Below, piece by piece: positions 1 through 8,526 of a stretch of DNA of 64,000 nt (positions within the stretch are counted from its first letter, which is position 1; every line of letters starts with the position of its first letter). The notes under the pieces were generated by a model that saw only the letters and a program-made list of their open reading frames with translations, made no database searches and was not told the origin of the DNA. Source of the stretch: Actibacterium pelagium (lineage in GTDB: Bacteria; Pseudomonadota; Alphaproteobacteria; Rhodobacterales; Rhodobacteraceae); the NCBI RefSeq assembly GCF_002285415.1, contig NZ_NSBU01000006.1:62001-126000 (forward strand), written 5' to 3'. A program made the translations under genes and the position numbers.

Positions 1-1340
1 CCGATCAGGAAAGCCGGGCGAGACCAGTCGAAGCGGCGCAGGAAGATGCCGATCAACCCGATCACAAACAGGGCCAGCAGGTCTTCGAAGTTCTGTCCCG
101 ACTGGAAGGCCGCAAAGCTGATCAGCATGAACAGGAACGGCGCCAGATAGGTGAACTTGATTGTCGTCAGCTTGGCGATGCCGCCAGATGCCGCGATACA
201 GATCACCGTGCCCACAACGTTCGCGAGGGCCAGCAGCCAGACGATCGAATAGGTAATATCCAGATTGTTTTTCAACATGCCCGGACCAACCTCGATATCG
301 CCGGAACCCAACAGGGCCACCGCGCCGATAAAGATCGCCATCGAGCCAGAGCCGGGGATGCCGAACAGAAGGGTGGGGACCAGCCCGCCGCCCTCTTTCG
401 CGTTATTCGAGCTTTCCGGCCCGATCACGCCGCGCACTTCGCCTTTGCCGAAGTTCGACTTGTCCTTGGTGGATTGGACCGCGTGGCCATAGGCGATCCA
501 GTCAACAACCGATCCGCCCAAGCCGGGGATGACGCCAACAACGACGCCGATGATCGAGCAGCGAACCGACAGCCAGATATTGGCGAACCAGTCCTTCACC
601 CCGTCCAGCCAGCCGGCCCCAAGGCTTGCGCCTTTGGCGATGGAGCGGTCCTGGCGCAGCAGCGAAACGATCTCGGGGATGGCAAAGATGCCCAGCCCGA
701 CAATGACCAGCTTCAGGCCGTCCGTCAGATAGGGAATGTCGTAGGTGGCCATGCGCAGGCTGCCGCCCGCGTCAGCCTCGCCGATCGTTCCGATCATCAG
801 GCCAAGGCCCGCAGCAGCAAGCCCCTTCAGCGCGACGCGGCCTGCCAGAATGGCGACCATCGACAGGCCAAGGATCGTGATCATCAGCATCTCGGGCAGG
901 CCAAAGGCCAGAACAAGGGGGCGGGCGACCAGAATGAAGATGGTCAGAAAGCTCGCGCCCACCAGACCGCCGAACAGTGACGACGCGAACGCTGCCGACA
1001 GGGCCCGCGCGGCTTCACCTTTCTTTGCCATTGGAAAGCCGTCCAGCACCGTCGCCTGCGAGGCCGAGCTGCCGGGGATCCCCATCAGGACAGATGCAAA
1101 CGTGTCCGATGTTGGAACCACCGCAACCATCCCGATCATCAGCGCCAGACCAAGGATCGGGTCCATGCCGAACATGAAGGGCAGAAGAAGGGACAGGCCG
1201 GCAATGCCGCCAAGGCCGGGGAATACACCTACTGCAAGACCCATCACGACACCCAGCACAAGATAGCCAAGAACGATAGGTTGCAGGATCAGAGCCCACG
1301 CGTCACCAAGCGCAGGAAGTGCGGTCGCGAACATCTCCAT
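1..1340 (-). CDS. tctA: Tripartite tricarboxylate transporter large permease, TctA family (3' end outside window)
   Basis: Large membrane subunit of a TTT-type carboxylate importer, working with the periplasmic binding protein encoded just upstream. About 446 codons are visible without a stop; the gene runs off the window at base 1, while complete family members are about 500 residues. The duplicated family signature is readable as GVFPGLGG (about residue 38) and GVIPGLGG (about residue 268), set among many hydrophobic helices. The start is the ATG at 1340; a second in-frame ATG sits at 1334. It follows tctC on the same strand across a 72-base gap containing a strong hairpin. The small subunit gene tctB, usually between tctC and tctA, is not there, so it must lie beyond base 1, be fused to the missing C-terminus, or be absent. 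The family is certain; the substrate is unknown. Confidence 0.93.
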   Translation of the reverse strand, partial: MEMFATALPALGDAWALILQPIVLGYLVLGVVMGLAVGVFPGLGGIAGLSLLLPFMFGMDPILGLALMIGMVAVVPTSDTFASVLMGIPGSSASQATVLDGFPMAKKGEAARALSAAFASSLFGGLVGASFLTIFILVARPLVLAFGLPEMLMITILGLSMVAILAGRVALKGLAAAGLGLMIGTIGEADAGGSLRMATYDIPYLTDGLKLVIVGLGIFAIPEIVSLLRQDRSIAKGASLGAGWLDGVKDWFANIWLSVRCSIIGVVVGVIPGLGGSVVDWIAYGHAVQSTKDKSNFGKGEVRGVIGPESSNNAKEGGGLVPTLLFGIPGSGSMAIFIGAVALLGSGDIEVGPGMLKNNLDITYSIVWLLALANVVGTVICIAASGGIAKLTTIKFTYLAPFLFMLISFAAFQSGQNFEDLLALFVIGLIGIFLRRFDWSRPAFLI

Positions 1341-1376
1341 AGGACTCGCTTTCGATAAAATGTCAGATTTGAAAGT

Positions 1377-1399
1377 GGCGCGCCCTTTGGGGGCGCGCC
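1377..1399 (-). terminator. Intercistronic GC-rich hairpin between tctC and tctA
   Basis: A perfect 9-bp stem (GGCGCGCCC at 1377-1385 and its complement at 1391-1399) closes a 5-base loop, a few bases after the tctC stop. No T-run follows, so it is more likely an RNA-stabilising or attenuating stem that raises binding-protein over permease yield than a full terminator. Stems of the same kind follow the other three binding-protein genes in the window. Confidence 0.6.
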
Positions 1400-1412
1400 T
1401 GATGCGAAGTGC

Positions 1413-2501
1413 TTACTTCAGTTCAACGCCATAGGCTTCTTTGAGCCAGTTGACGACGAAGGCTTTCGCGTCGTCGGGAACTTTGGTCGCGCTGTCCAGC
1501 GCCAGTTGTGCCGTCTCACCGGTCATCTGCGGATAGATGCCAAGACGCTTGGCCGAGATTTCAGCGAAATCAGGGCGTGCTTTGACTTCTTCCAGCGCCG
1601 TAACCCAAGTGTCGATCGCTTCCTGAGGTGCGCCCTTGGGCAGGAAGAGCAGCTTTTGTGCAGGGAAGCCGGCGATGAAGAAGGCTTTCCAGGCTTCCCA
1701 GGACTCTCCGCTGGTTTCACAGCCATCGGTGGCTTCGCAAACTTCTTTGAAGCTTGGGATGTCGGGGAAGGTCGGGTCGCGAACAATGTTGCCATCGTCG
1801 TCAAGTGCGCCCCAGGTCATCATGGGAACCGCAGTGCCAGCCTCGACCAGACCAACCGACGCGCCCAGATAGGCCGAAGAGGTCTGGTAATCGATGTTGG
1901 CTTCGCCGCGTTCGAACATCAGGCGACCGTCGCTACGGCCTTTTACACCGAAGACCGGCTCGACATTCATGCCCAGCATTTCCCAAGCCAGCAGCGGCAC
2001 AAGGTCAAGACGGGTTGCGCCCTGCGAACCGTAGATGAAATCGGTGTCCTTGAGGTTATTGGCCGAACCGTCGAACTTGGCGCCATCCTCGGGGTTCAGG
2101 TAGGCCACGCCGCCGGTACCAGAGGCCAGAACGGGGTGCCAGTCGGCATATTCATAGCGTACGCGCGGATCGCCCAGAAGGTAGGGGAACTGGGTGGAGC
2201 CGGAAGAGCTGAACACGGTGGTGCCGTCTTTGTATTCCTGATTCTGGAACCAGTTCGCGCCCTTGGTCGAGCCCGCGCCCGGCATGAACTTTACCACGAT
2301 AGTGGGGTTGCCCGGCAGTGCTTCGGACAGAAGCGGTGCATAGAAGTTGGCCCATTTGGCCGATCCGCCGCCTTCAGAGAAGGGGATCACCCATTCAATG
2401 GTTTTGCCGGTGTAGTCGATTTCGGCAGCGGCCGGTGCTGCAATGCCCGCAGCCGCGATCATGCCGACGATGGCACGACGAGTGAATTTGGAAATGGTCA
2501 T
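1413..2501 (-). CDS. tctC: Tripartite tricarboxylate transporter periplasmic binding protein, TctC/Bug family
   Basis: Periplasmic receptor that delivers a carboxylate to the TctA membrane complex. The 362-residue product starts with a Sec signal peptide (basic MTISKFTRR, hydrophobic core, AAPAAAE cleavage region near residue 26). The mature N-terminus carries the family's IEWVIPFSEGGG segment, followed by PGAGSTKGANWF, both typical of Bug/TctC ligand pockets. It is longer than most Bug proteins (about 320 residues), matching the longer TctC subtype found beside tctDE. The start ATG at 2501 follows a GGAGG-type ribosome site. The gene is divergent from tctD/tctE, which probably control it. 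The family is certain; ligand identity (citrate, tricarballylate or another carboxylate) cannot be read from sequence. Confidence 0.93.
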   Translation of the reverse strand: MTISKFTRRAIVGMIAAAGIAAPAAAEIDYTGKTIEWVIPFSEGGGSAKWANFYAPLLSEALPGNPTIVVKFMPGAGSTKGANWFQNQEYKDGTTVFSSSGSTQFPYLLGDPRVRYEYADWHPVLASGTGGVAYLNPEDGAKFDGSANNLKDTDFIYGSQGATRLDLVPLLAWEMLGMNVEPVFGVKGRSDGRLMFERGEANIDYQTSSAYLGASVGLVEAGTAVPMMTWGALDDDGNIVRDPTFPDIPSFKEVCEATDGCETSGESWEAWKAFFIAGFPAQKLLFLPKGAPQEAIDTWVTALEEVKARPDFAEISAKRLGIYPQMTGETAQLALDSATKVPDDAKAFVVNWLKEAYGVELK

Positions 2502-2637
2502 ATGATCCTCCCTAATGACCAGTCAAACACACAGACGCCCTTGAGGCGACCTTGTCTGACAAATTACGGGGATTGATTCCCCCTCCGATCTGCCGATCAT
2601 GGGAGCCCAACCTTGCGTGAACCTTGCGGGACCAAAG

Positions 2638-3309
2638 ATGCGGATTGTCGTTGTCGAAGATAATGAGACCCTTGCAAAGGCGATTTCCTATCGCCTGCGT
2701 GACCGTGGTCATGCGGCGGATGTCTTGAACGACGGCGAAGAGGCAGATTCGTTTCTGGCCCGGGAAGGGGCCGATCTGGTGGTTCTGGACATCAACTTGC
2801 CGGGAAAAACCGGTCTGGATATTCTCAGAAACCTGCGCGCGCGCGGTGACAATGCGCCCGTTATCCTGCTGACGGCACGAAGCGAGACCAGCGATCGCGT
2901 CGCCGGGTTGGACCTTGGCGCAGATGATTATCTGGTTAAACCATTTGAAATGGACGAGTTGGAGGCCCGCATCAGGGCCTTGTCCCGCCGCAAGAATCTG
3001 GCCTTTGGAGCGGTCGAAACCATCGGCGTGATTTCCTTTGACCGAACGTCCCGGCAGGTCACTGCAAACGGAGAGAGTTTGGATATTCCGCGTAAGGAAC
3101 TGGCGGTGCTGGAGTGTCTGTTGGAAAGGCGCGGACGGATCGTTTCAAAGCCGGTACTGACCGACCATGTTTATGGGGTCGGGGCGGCTGTCGATGACAC
3201 AGCGGTTGAACCCCTTGTCTCGCGTCTGCGCCGTCGTTTGGCAGAGCATGGCGTGGTCATCAAAACCGCGCGCGGTCTGGGGTACATGCTGGAGACGGCC
3301 CAGACATGA
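2638..3309 (+). CDS. tctD: OmpR-family response regulator, TctD type
   Basis: DNA-binding response regulator of 223 residues that probably activates the divergent tctCA genes when phosphorylated by the kinase encoded next. The receiver domain has the acidic pair in VVEDNE, phospho-acceptor D51 in VLDINLPG, the LLTAR switch threonine and K101 in LVKPFE. A C-terminal winged helix (about residues 125-220) ends in the usual TARGLGYML wing. I chose the ATG at 2638 because the receiver fold begins directly there; an upstream in-frame ATG at 2599 would add 13 poorly conserved residues. The stop overlaps the kinase start (ATGA), indicating translational coupling. The TctD label rests on neighbourhood as much as on sequence. 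Confidence 0.9.
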   Translation: MRIVVVEDNETLAKAISYRLRDRGHAADVLNDGEEADSFLAREGADLVVLDINLPGKTGLDILRNLRARGDNAPVILLTARSETSDRVAGLDLGADDYLVKPFEMDELEARIRALSRRKNLAFGAVETIGVISFDRTSRQVTANGESLDIPRKELAVLECLLERRGRIVSKPVLTDHVYGVGAAVDDTAVEPLVSRLRRRLAEHGVVIKTARGLGYMLETAQT

Positions 3310-4667
3310 CGCATGTGTATTCCCTGCGCCAACGCCTGTTTTTCCTGATCCTGACGCCGCTTTTGTTCATGGCTGTCTTATTGGGGTTCTGGCGCTTAAC
3401 GGTTGCGCAAAAAACGGCGGAAGAGCTGTTTGACCGGTCGCTTCTGTCTTCGGCACTTGCGATTTCTCGCGATGTAGCGATCTCGGGCGGGGATGCCTTG
3501 CTGCCCTCGACCAGCGAAATGATCTTTGATGCCAGCGGAGGGCAGGTCTTTTACCACGTGACGGGGCCGGGAGGCATCTATGTGACCGGCTACGCCTATC
3601 CACCCACGACGAACGTTTTGCGCGCGACCCAGCTTTCTGATCCGATATTTTTCGAAGCGACATACCGCGATGAAGCCGTCCGCGTTTTGCAGATTACCGA
3701 ACAGGTCCTCATCGAAGGGGTGGCAGGCAATGCGGTGGTGACCGTCTGGCAAAGAATTTCGGATCGAAATCGCTTTGCGGCCCAGCTTGCCTTGCGTGCT
3801 GTCGCGCTAATCGGCGGGTTGCTTCTAACCTTGGCGGTGGTCGTTTGGTTTGGCGTCGAGCGCGGCTTACGCCCGCTTGTCGACCTACAGCAGGCGATTG
3901 CGATGCGCTCTCCTGACGATCTAAGCGAGATAAAGCGCCCCGTGCCAAAAGAAGCGAAGGGGATTGTCGACACGCTCAATCGTCTGTTTTTCAGGGTGCA
4001 AGCCAATATGACGGCGCATCAGGTCTTCATTTCCAACGCCGCTCATCAATTGCGTAACCCGGCTGCTGCGGTCCAATCCATGGCAGAAGCGCTGCGCGAT
4101 GCCCCCAACACAGACGAACGCGGTCGCCGCGTCGAGGAGTTGGTAATCGCAGCCCGCGCCTCTGCGCGCGTTGCGGAACAATTGTTGTCGATGGATCGTC
4201 TGCGCGAGCCAATGCAAGACGGTCAGAAAGAGCAGTTCGATTTGACGGTTGAGCTGCAGAAAACATGCGCCGAGGTCGGTCCGGATGTGATGTCGCGCGG
4301 TGTCGAGTTTTCGCTCGACGCGCCCGATCATCCCATCGCCATCAGTGGCGACCGGGTTTTCATCGCAGAGGCAGTCAAGAACCTGATCCACAATGCGCTG
4401 AAACATGGCGGCGACCAACTGACCTCGATCTCGGTTACGCTGACCGATATCAAAGACGCTGCATTCATCACCGTTCAGGATGACGGCAAGGGCTTGTCCC
4501 CTGCGGATAGCAAAGCCGCTTTGGGCCGTTTTTCTCAGGTCGAACCGTCCGAGGGCAGTGGGCTTGGCCTTGCAATCGCGGCATCAGTGGCAGAGCGTCA
4601 CGGCGGGGCGTTGGTGATCAACAAGGTGGATCGAGGTGCCAGTCTGACATTCTCGGTCAAGCTTTGA
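3306..4667 (+). CDS. tctE: Sensor histidine kinase, TctE type
   Basis: Membrane sensor kinase of 453 residues, partner of the preceding response regulator. Two transmembrane helices (about residues 10-29 and 164-183) flank a periplasmic sensor of roughly 130 residues. These are followed by a linker/HAMP region, the dimerisation helix with phospho-accepting H247 in NAAHQLRNP, and an ATPase domain with the N box (NLIHNALKHGG), G1 box (DDGKGL) and G2 box (GSGLGLAIA). The H box reads HQLRNP, common in the TctE/QseC group. The start overlaps the regulator stop by ATGA. It probably senses the same carboxylate that TctC binds. After its stop (4701-4746) an imperfect TTGTGC/GCACAA stem could end the transcript, but it has no T-run. 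Confidence 0.9.
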   Translation: MTHVYSLRQRLFFLILTPLLFMAVLLGFWRLTVAQKTAEELFDRSLLSSALAISRDVAISGGDALLPSTSEMIFDASGGQVFYHVTGPGGIYVTGYAYPPTTNVLRATQLSDPIFFEATYRDEAVRVLQITEQVLIEGVAGNAVVTVWQRISDRNRFAAQLALRAVALIGGLLLTLAVVVWFGVERGLRPLVDLQQAIAMRSPDDLSEIKRPVPKEAKGIVDTLNRLFFRVQANMTAHQVFISNAAHQLRNPAAAVQSMAEALRDAPNTDERGRRVEELVIAARASARVAEQLLSMDRLREPMQDGQKEQFDLTVELQKTCAEVGPDVMSRGVEFSLDAPDHPIAISGDRVFIAEAVKNLIHNALKHGGDQLTSISVTLTDIKDAAFITVQDDGKGLSPADSKAALGRFSQVEPSEGSGLGLAIAASVAERHGGALVINKVDRGASLTFSVKL

Positions 4668-4809
4668 AGTCTGGGCGATCTCATCCCGAAATTCTACCTG
4701 TTGTGCGCCCCGTTCTGCGGGATCAATCAGTCCGCGCGGGGCACAAGCGCGCAAGTTGGACGCGTTTGCATGACAACTCTGGAGTGGATTGACTCTGATT
4801 GTTTGGCCA

Positions 4810-4827
4810 TTTAATTTAGAAATTAAA
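4810..4827. promoter_or_regulatory. AT-rich palindrome upstream of xylB (possible ROK repressor site)
   Basis: Perfect 8-bp inverted arms TTTAATTT and AAATTAAA separated by AG lie 20-37 bases before the xylB GTG start and just ahead of its GGGAGGAG ribosome site. The half-site core (TTAATTT) resembles that of the site upstream of xylF, but the spacing between arms is much shorter, so shared control is a guess. AT-rich promoter DNA alone could produce such symmetry. Confidence 0.4.
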
Positions 4828-4846
4828 ATAAAGGGAGGAGCGTGCC

Positions 4847-6304
4847 GTGTATCTAGGTTTAGATTTGGGCACATCGGGTTTGCGCGGAGTCGTGACAACC
4901 GAAGAAGGCGCTGTGCTGTCAGAGGCAGAGGCGCAGGTTGAAACGTCAACGCCACACCCCGGCTGGTCAGAACAAACCCCTGCAGATTGGGTGGCTGCAT
5001 GTCAGGATGTGGTCGCTCAGCTTCGTGCGGCCAATGCTGATTCGTTCTCCGAAATTCGCGGTATCGGTCTTAGCGGTCATATGCATGGTGCGACGCTTCT
5101 GGATGCCGATGGCGAGGTGCTGCGCCCCTGTATCATGTGGAATGATACCCGGTCGGCAGAGCAGGCTGAACGGCTGGATAAGCTGCCTCGGATGCGCGAG
5201 ATTTCGGGCAACATCGTCTTCCCTGGTTTTACGGCACCAAAGCTGGATTGGGTGCGCGAGAATGAGCCGGAGGTTTTTGAAAAGACATCCATGGTTCTTC
5301 TTCCCAAGGACTATCTGCGTTTCTGGCTGACCGGTGAATATCTCAGCGAGATGTCAGACAGCGCGGGAACCTCTTGGCTGGATGTAGGAGCTCGGGAGTG
5401 GTCGAATGAAGCCTTGGCACTTGGTGGAATGCGCTCGTCCCAGATGCCTGGCCTTGTCGAAGGCAGCGAGCCGGCCGGAGAGCTGAAATCTGATCTTTTG
5501 CGGGAGTGGGGGCTTGCTGGCCCCGTGATCGTTGCCGGCGGCGCGGGGGATAACTCTGCCGCGGCTTGCGGGATCGGCTGCCTGAACGAAGGGCAGGGAT
5601 TCATCTCGCTGGGCACCTCTGGTGTCTTGCTATTGGCCCGCGAAAGCTATGCCCCGGCACCCGAAACGGCGGTCCACAGCTTCTGCCACGCTGTGCCAAA
5701 TCGCTGGATCCAGATGGGTGTCATGCTGTCGGCAACCAACAGCCTGAACTGGCTGGCGCGCAATCTTGGAAAACCTCCGGCAGAACTGGCCAAGGCTTTG
5801 CCTAGCGCGGTCTCGGGGCCGTTGGGCACAACCTTCCTGCCGTATCTGTCGGGTGAACGTACGCCGCACAATGACGCGGATATTCGCGGTGCCTTTCTTG
5901 GTGTTGATATCGCATCTGGTCCTGTCGACCTGACCCAAGCTGTCATGGAGGGCGTGGCCTTTGCCCTGCGCGACAATCTGGAGGCGCTGCGCGTCACCGG
6001 GGCCAATGTCGAATACCTTATGGCCGTTGGTGGCGGGACCCGTTCGCGGTTCTGGTTAGAGACGTTGGCGACGGTCCTGAACCTGCCTCTTTGCCTGCCG
6101 GGTGGAAGTGAGCTTGGCCCGGCAATTGGTGCTGCGCGCCTTGCGATCTGTGCCGTCACCGGTCGCAGCCCGGAAGAGGTGATGACGCCCCCCGATATCG
6201 CAGAAACCATCGCGCCACGCGCAGATCTGGTTGATGCATACGAGGCCGCGTATCAGACCTTCCGTGCCTACTATCAGGCCCTCGCGCCGATGGCGCGCAG
6301 GTAG
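4847..6304 (+). CDS. xylB: Xylulokinase (FGGY carbohydrate kinase)
   Basis: Cytoplasmic kinase that phosphorylates D-xylulose to xylulose 5-phosphate, the second step after XylA. The 485-residue length is normal for XylB. The N-terminal FGGY domain begins GLDLGTS with D6 in the phosphate-binding loop, then WSEQTPADW and GHMHG as in xylulokinases. The catalytic base is D235 in GGAGDNSAAACG, and the C-terminal domain has GVAFALRDN and the adenosine motif AVGGGTRSRFW. Translation starts at a GTG (4847), supported by GGGAGGAG six bases upstream. It is first in a plus-strand run with galM (6-base gap) and the diheme peroxidase (overlap), and is separated from xylA by the regulator and transporter genes. 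Confidence 0.95.
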   Translation: MYLGLDLGTSGLRGVVTTEEGAVLSEAEAQVETSTPHPGWSEQTPADWVAACQDVVAQLRAANADSFSEIRGIGLSGHMHGATLLDADGEVLRPCIMWNDTRSAEQAERLDKLPRMREISGNIVFPGFTAPKLDWVRENEPEVFEKTSMVLLPKDYLRFWLTGEYLSEMSDSAGTSWLDVGAREWSNEALALGGMRSSQMPGLVEGSEPAGELKSDLLREWGLAGPVIVAGGAGDNSAAACGIGCLNEGQGFISLGTSGVLLLARESYAPAPETAVHSFCHAVPNRWIQMGVMLSATNSLNWLARNLGKPPAELAKALPSAVSGPLGTTFLPYLSGERTPHNDADIRGAFLGVDIASGPVDLTQAVMEGVAFALRDNLEALRVTGANVEYLMAVGGGTRSRFWLETLATVLNLPLCLPGGSELGPAIGAARLAICAVTGRSPEEVMTPPDIAETIAPRADLVDAYEAAYQTFRAYYQALAPMARR

Positions 6305-6310
6305 GCCGCT

Positions 6311-7243
6311 GTGGTCGTGTCCGCCGATACCATCGAAAGCGTCGAGCTCGTTGACGGCTCGATGCGGGTTGCGCTGCTAAGCTATGGCGCGATCACGCAA
6401 GGTTGGTGGCTTGGCGATACGCCCTTGATCCTTGGGTATGAAGCGCCTGCCGACTATCTGACCGACCCATTTTTTATGGGGGCCATAGTGGGGCGTGTCG
6501 CTAACAGGATCAGTGGTGCTCGGTTCAGCATGAATGGAGCTGAATTTCTGCTGGATGCGAACGAAGGCGCAAACTGTCTGCATAGTGGGGCTATGGGTCT
6601 GGCCCGTCAGAACTGGATCGCCGAGAAGGTGTCCCAGCAAGAGGCGCGCTTCAGTTTGTTGTCGGAAGACGGTGCGGGGGGCTTTCCCGGTCGTGTGGTC
6701 TTTACGGTTTCGGTCAAACTGCAGGCGCCGCGGCTGACATATACGTTCTTTGCGCAGCCGGACCGTCCCACGCCGATCAGCCTTGCGCAGCATAATTATT
6801 ACACGCTTGGGGAAGACACCGCCCTGCACCTGAAGCTAAAGCTGGCCTCTGACCGGTGCCTGGCCAAGCGAGACGACGGCATCCCAACGGGGGAGTTGAA
6901 CAAAGCTTCAGGTAATCTGGATTTCGGAACCTTTCGCAGATTAGGTGATGCACCAGAGTTGGATCATTTCTATACCTTCCGGTCCCCCGGAATGGACCAG
7001 CCTATCGCAGAGCTGCGCGCGCCATCGGGTCTGGGAATGCGGGTTTGGTCCGATCAGCCCGGGGCGCAGGTGTACACCGGTCGCGGACTCTCGACGCCTT
7101 TCACTAAAAACGGCGGTATGTGTATTGAACCTTCCGGTTTTCCGAATGCACCGAATGTGGCAAGCTTTCCATCCATGATCTTCACGCCAGACCAACCGTA
7201 CCGGCAGGTGCTGGCGCTTGAAATTGACGAGGGTGGCGCATGA
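6311..7243 (+). CDS. galM: Aldose 1-epimerase (mutarotase)
   Basis: Interconverts alpha and beta anomers of aldoses; in this setting probably xylose, so that the correct anomer reaches XylA. The 310-residue product has the galactose mutarotase fold signatures: the NRI substrate-binding asparagine/arginine in GRVANRISGA, the catalytic histidine in SLAQHNYYTLG, an aspartate-containing LDHFY segment and the C-terminal catalytic glutamate in CIEPSGFPNAPN. No signal peptide is visible, so it acts in the cytoplasm. Translation appears to begin at GTG 6311, six bases after xylB; its stop overlaps the next start (ATGA). Family assignment is firm; the sugar preference is inferred from the xyl neighbours. 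Confidence 0.92.
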   Translation: MVVSADTIESVELVDGSMRVALLSYGAITQGWWLGDTPLILGYEAPADYLTDPFFMGAIVGRVANRISGARFSMNGAEFLLDANEGANCLHSGAMGLARQNWIAEKVSQQEARFSLLSEDGAGGFPGRVVFTVSVKLQAPRLTYTFFAQPDRPTPISLAQHNYYTLGEDTALHLKLKLASDRCLAKRDDGIPTGELNKASGNLDFGTFRRLGDAPELDHFYTFRSPGMDQPIAELRAPSGLGMRVWSDQPGAQVYTGRGLSTPFTKNGGMCIEPSGFPNAPNVASFPSMIFTPDQPYRQVLALEIDEGGA

Positions 7244-8526
7244 TCCGAGCAACGCTTCTGGGTGTCTTGATGTCGGGCAGCGCGATGGCGCTGGATATTG
7301 GTCCGGCCCCAGAATTTCCCGCACCAGACATGGCGCGGGTCGAGCTGGGCTGGTTGTTGTTTTATGATCCGATCCTGTCGGGCAATCGAAACGTCAGTTG
7401 CGCGACCTGCCATCACCCGCGGCATGGGACCTCGGATGGGGTGTCGCTGGCAATCGGAGAGGGCGGTATTGGCCTTGGCCCAGATCGCCGCATTGATCCC
7501 GATAACCCACCTGAACAACGCATCCCGCGCAACGCGCCGGCCCTGTGGAACCTTGGGGCCTCGGAATTCACGACCTTCTTTCATGATGGCCGTCTAGAGA
7601 CTGACCCGTCCCAACCCAATGGCATCCGGACCCCGTTGGGGATGCAGATGACAGAGGGGTTTCAGTCGGCTCTGGCTGCACAGGCGATGTTTCCGGTCCT
7701 GTCGGCCGATGAAATGGCCGGGCACTATTCCGAGAATGATGTCAGCAAAGCTGTGCGTCTGGGGCTGATCACCCCGGAAGGCGGCGCATGGGACATCATC
7801 GCGGCAAGGGTCGAGGCCATCCCGGAATACAAGCAACGCTTTTCTGACGCTCTGCCTGACAAAGACATCACCTTTGCAGAGATCGCCAATGTGATCGCCG
7901 ATTTCATTGCTTTTGAATGGCGGGCTGACAACAGCCCCTTTGATCAGGCGATGTGGGGGGAAAAGCCCTTGGAGGCAGAGGCGCAGGAGGGGATGGACCT
8001 TTTCTATGGCAAGGCCGGGTGTGGAACCTGCCACTCTGGCTGGTTCCAGACAGATCACGACTTCCACGCTATTGCGTTGCCACAGATTGGCCCGGGCAAG
8101 GCCGCACGGTTCGAGAACCACTCGCGGGACGACGGGCGACTGCGCGTGACTGGCGATGCCGCTGATGCCTTCGCCTTCCGTACCCCATCCTTGCGCAATG
8201 TGACACTGACGGCCCCCTATGGGCACAATGGGGCTTTTGCCTTGCTAGAGGATATGGTTCGGCACCATCTGGACCCCGTGCAATCCTTAACCGAATTTTC
8301 GCTGGCGAAGGCGGTACTGCCCGCGTTTCCGGGGGCAGTCGATACAAGCCAACTGGAGAACAAGGAGCAGACCCAAAAGATTGCCGAAGCGAATGATCTT
8401 GAACCTCTCGCCTTAAGCGACGCCGAGATCTCTGCGATACTTGCTTTCCTCAAGAGCCTCGAAGACCCGGCAGAGCGGCTTGGTGTGCCGAAACAGGTGC
8501 CCAGTGGCTTGCCGGTAGATCAGTAG
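7240..8526 (+). CDS. Periplasmic diheme cytochrome c peroxidase / MauG-family protein
   Basis: Exported diheme c-type cytochrome of 428 residues. A short signal peptide ends near AMA-LD (about residue 18). Two haem c attachment motifs are present: CATCH at residues 54-58 (in NVSCATCHHP) and CGTCH at 261-265 (in GKAGCGTCHSG), the spacing expected for the CCP/MauG superfamily, along with the FHDGR segment between them. Such proteins either reduce hydrogen peroxide in the periplasm or oxidise a partner protein. The start overlaps the galM stop by ATGA, so it is translationally coupled to sugar-metabolism genes, which is unusual. Its stop directly abuts the stop of the convergent FG-GAP gene. The superfamily is certain; whether it is a peroxidase or a MauG-like modifying enzyme is open. 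Confidence 0.9.
   Translation: MIRATLLGVLMSGSAMALDIGPAPEFPAPDMARVELGWLLFYDPILSGNRNVSCATCHHPRHGTSDGVSLAIGEGGIGLGPDRRIDPDNPPEQRIPRNAPALWNLGASEFTTFFHDGRLETDPSQPNGIRTPLGMQMTEGFQSALAAQAMFPVLSADEMAGHYSENDVSKAVRLGLITPEGGAWDIIAARVEAIPEYKQRFSDALPDKDITFAEIANVIADFIAFEWRADNSPFDQAMWGEKPLEAEAQEGMDLFYGKAGCGTCHSGWFQTDHDFHAIALPQIGPGKAARFENHSRDDGRLRVTGDAADAFAFRTPSLRNVTLTAPYGHNGAFALLEDMVRHHLDPVQSLTEFSLAKAVLPAFPGAVDTSQLENKEQTQKIAEANDLEPLALSDAEISAILAFLKSLEDPAERLGVPKQVPSGLPVDQ

Noticed and set aside
1506-2576. Open frame of 356 codons on the plus strand opposite tctC
   Set aside because: Antisense shadow of a gene with a clear signal peptide and family motifs.
4701-4746. Intrinsic terminator after tctE
   Set aside because: The TTGTGC/GCACAA stem has a bulge, a long loop and no T-run; too weak to list as a feature.
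7240-8526. Calling the diheme protein MauG
   Set aside because: No methylamine dehydrogenase genes or tryptophylquinone substrate are nearby; only the CCP/MauG superfamily can be supported.
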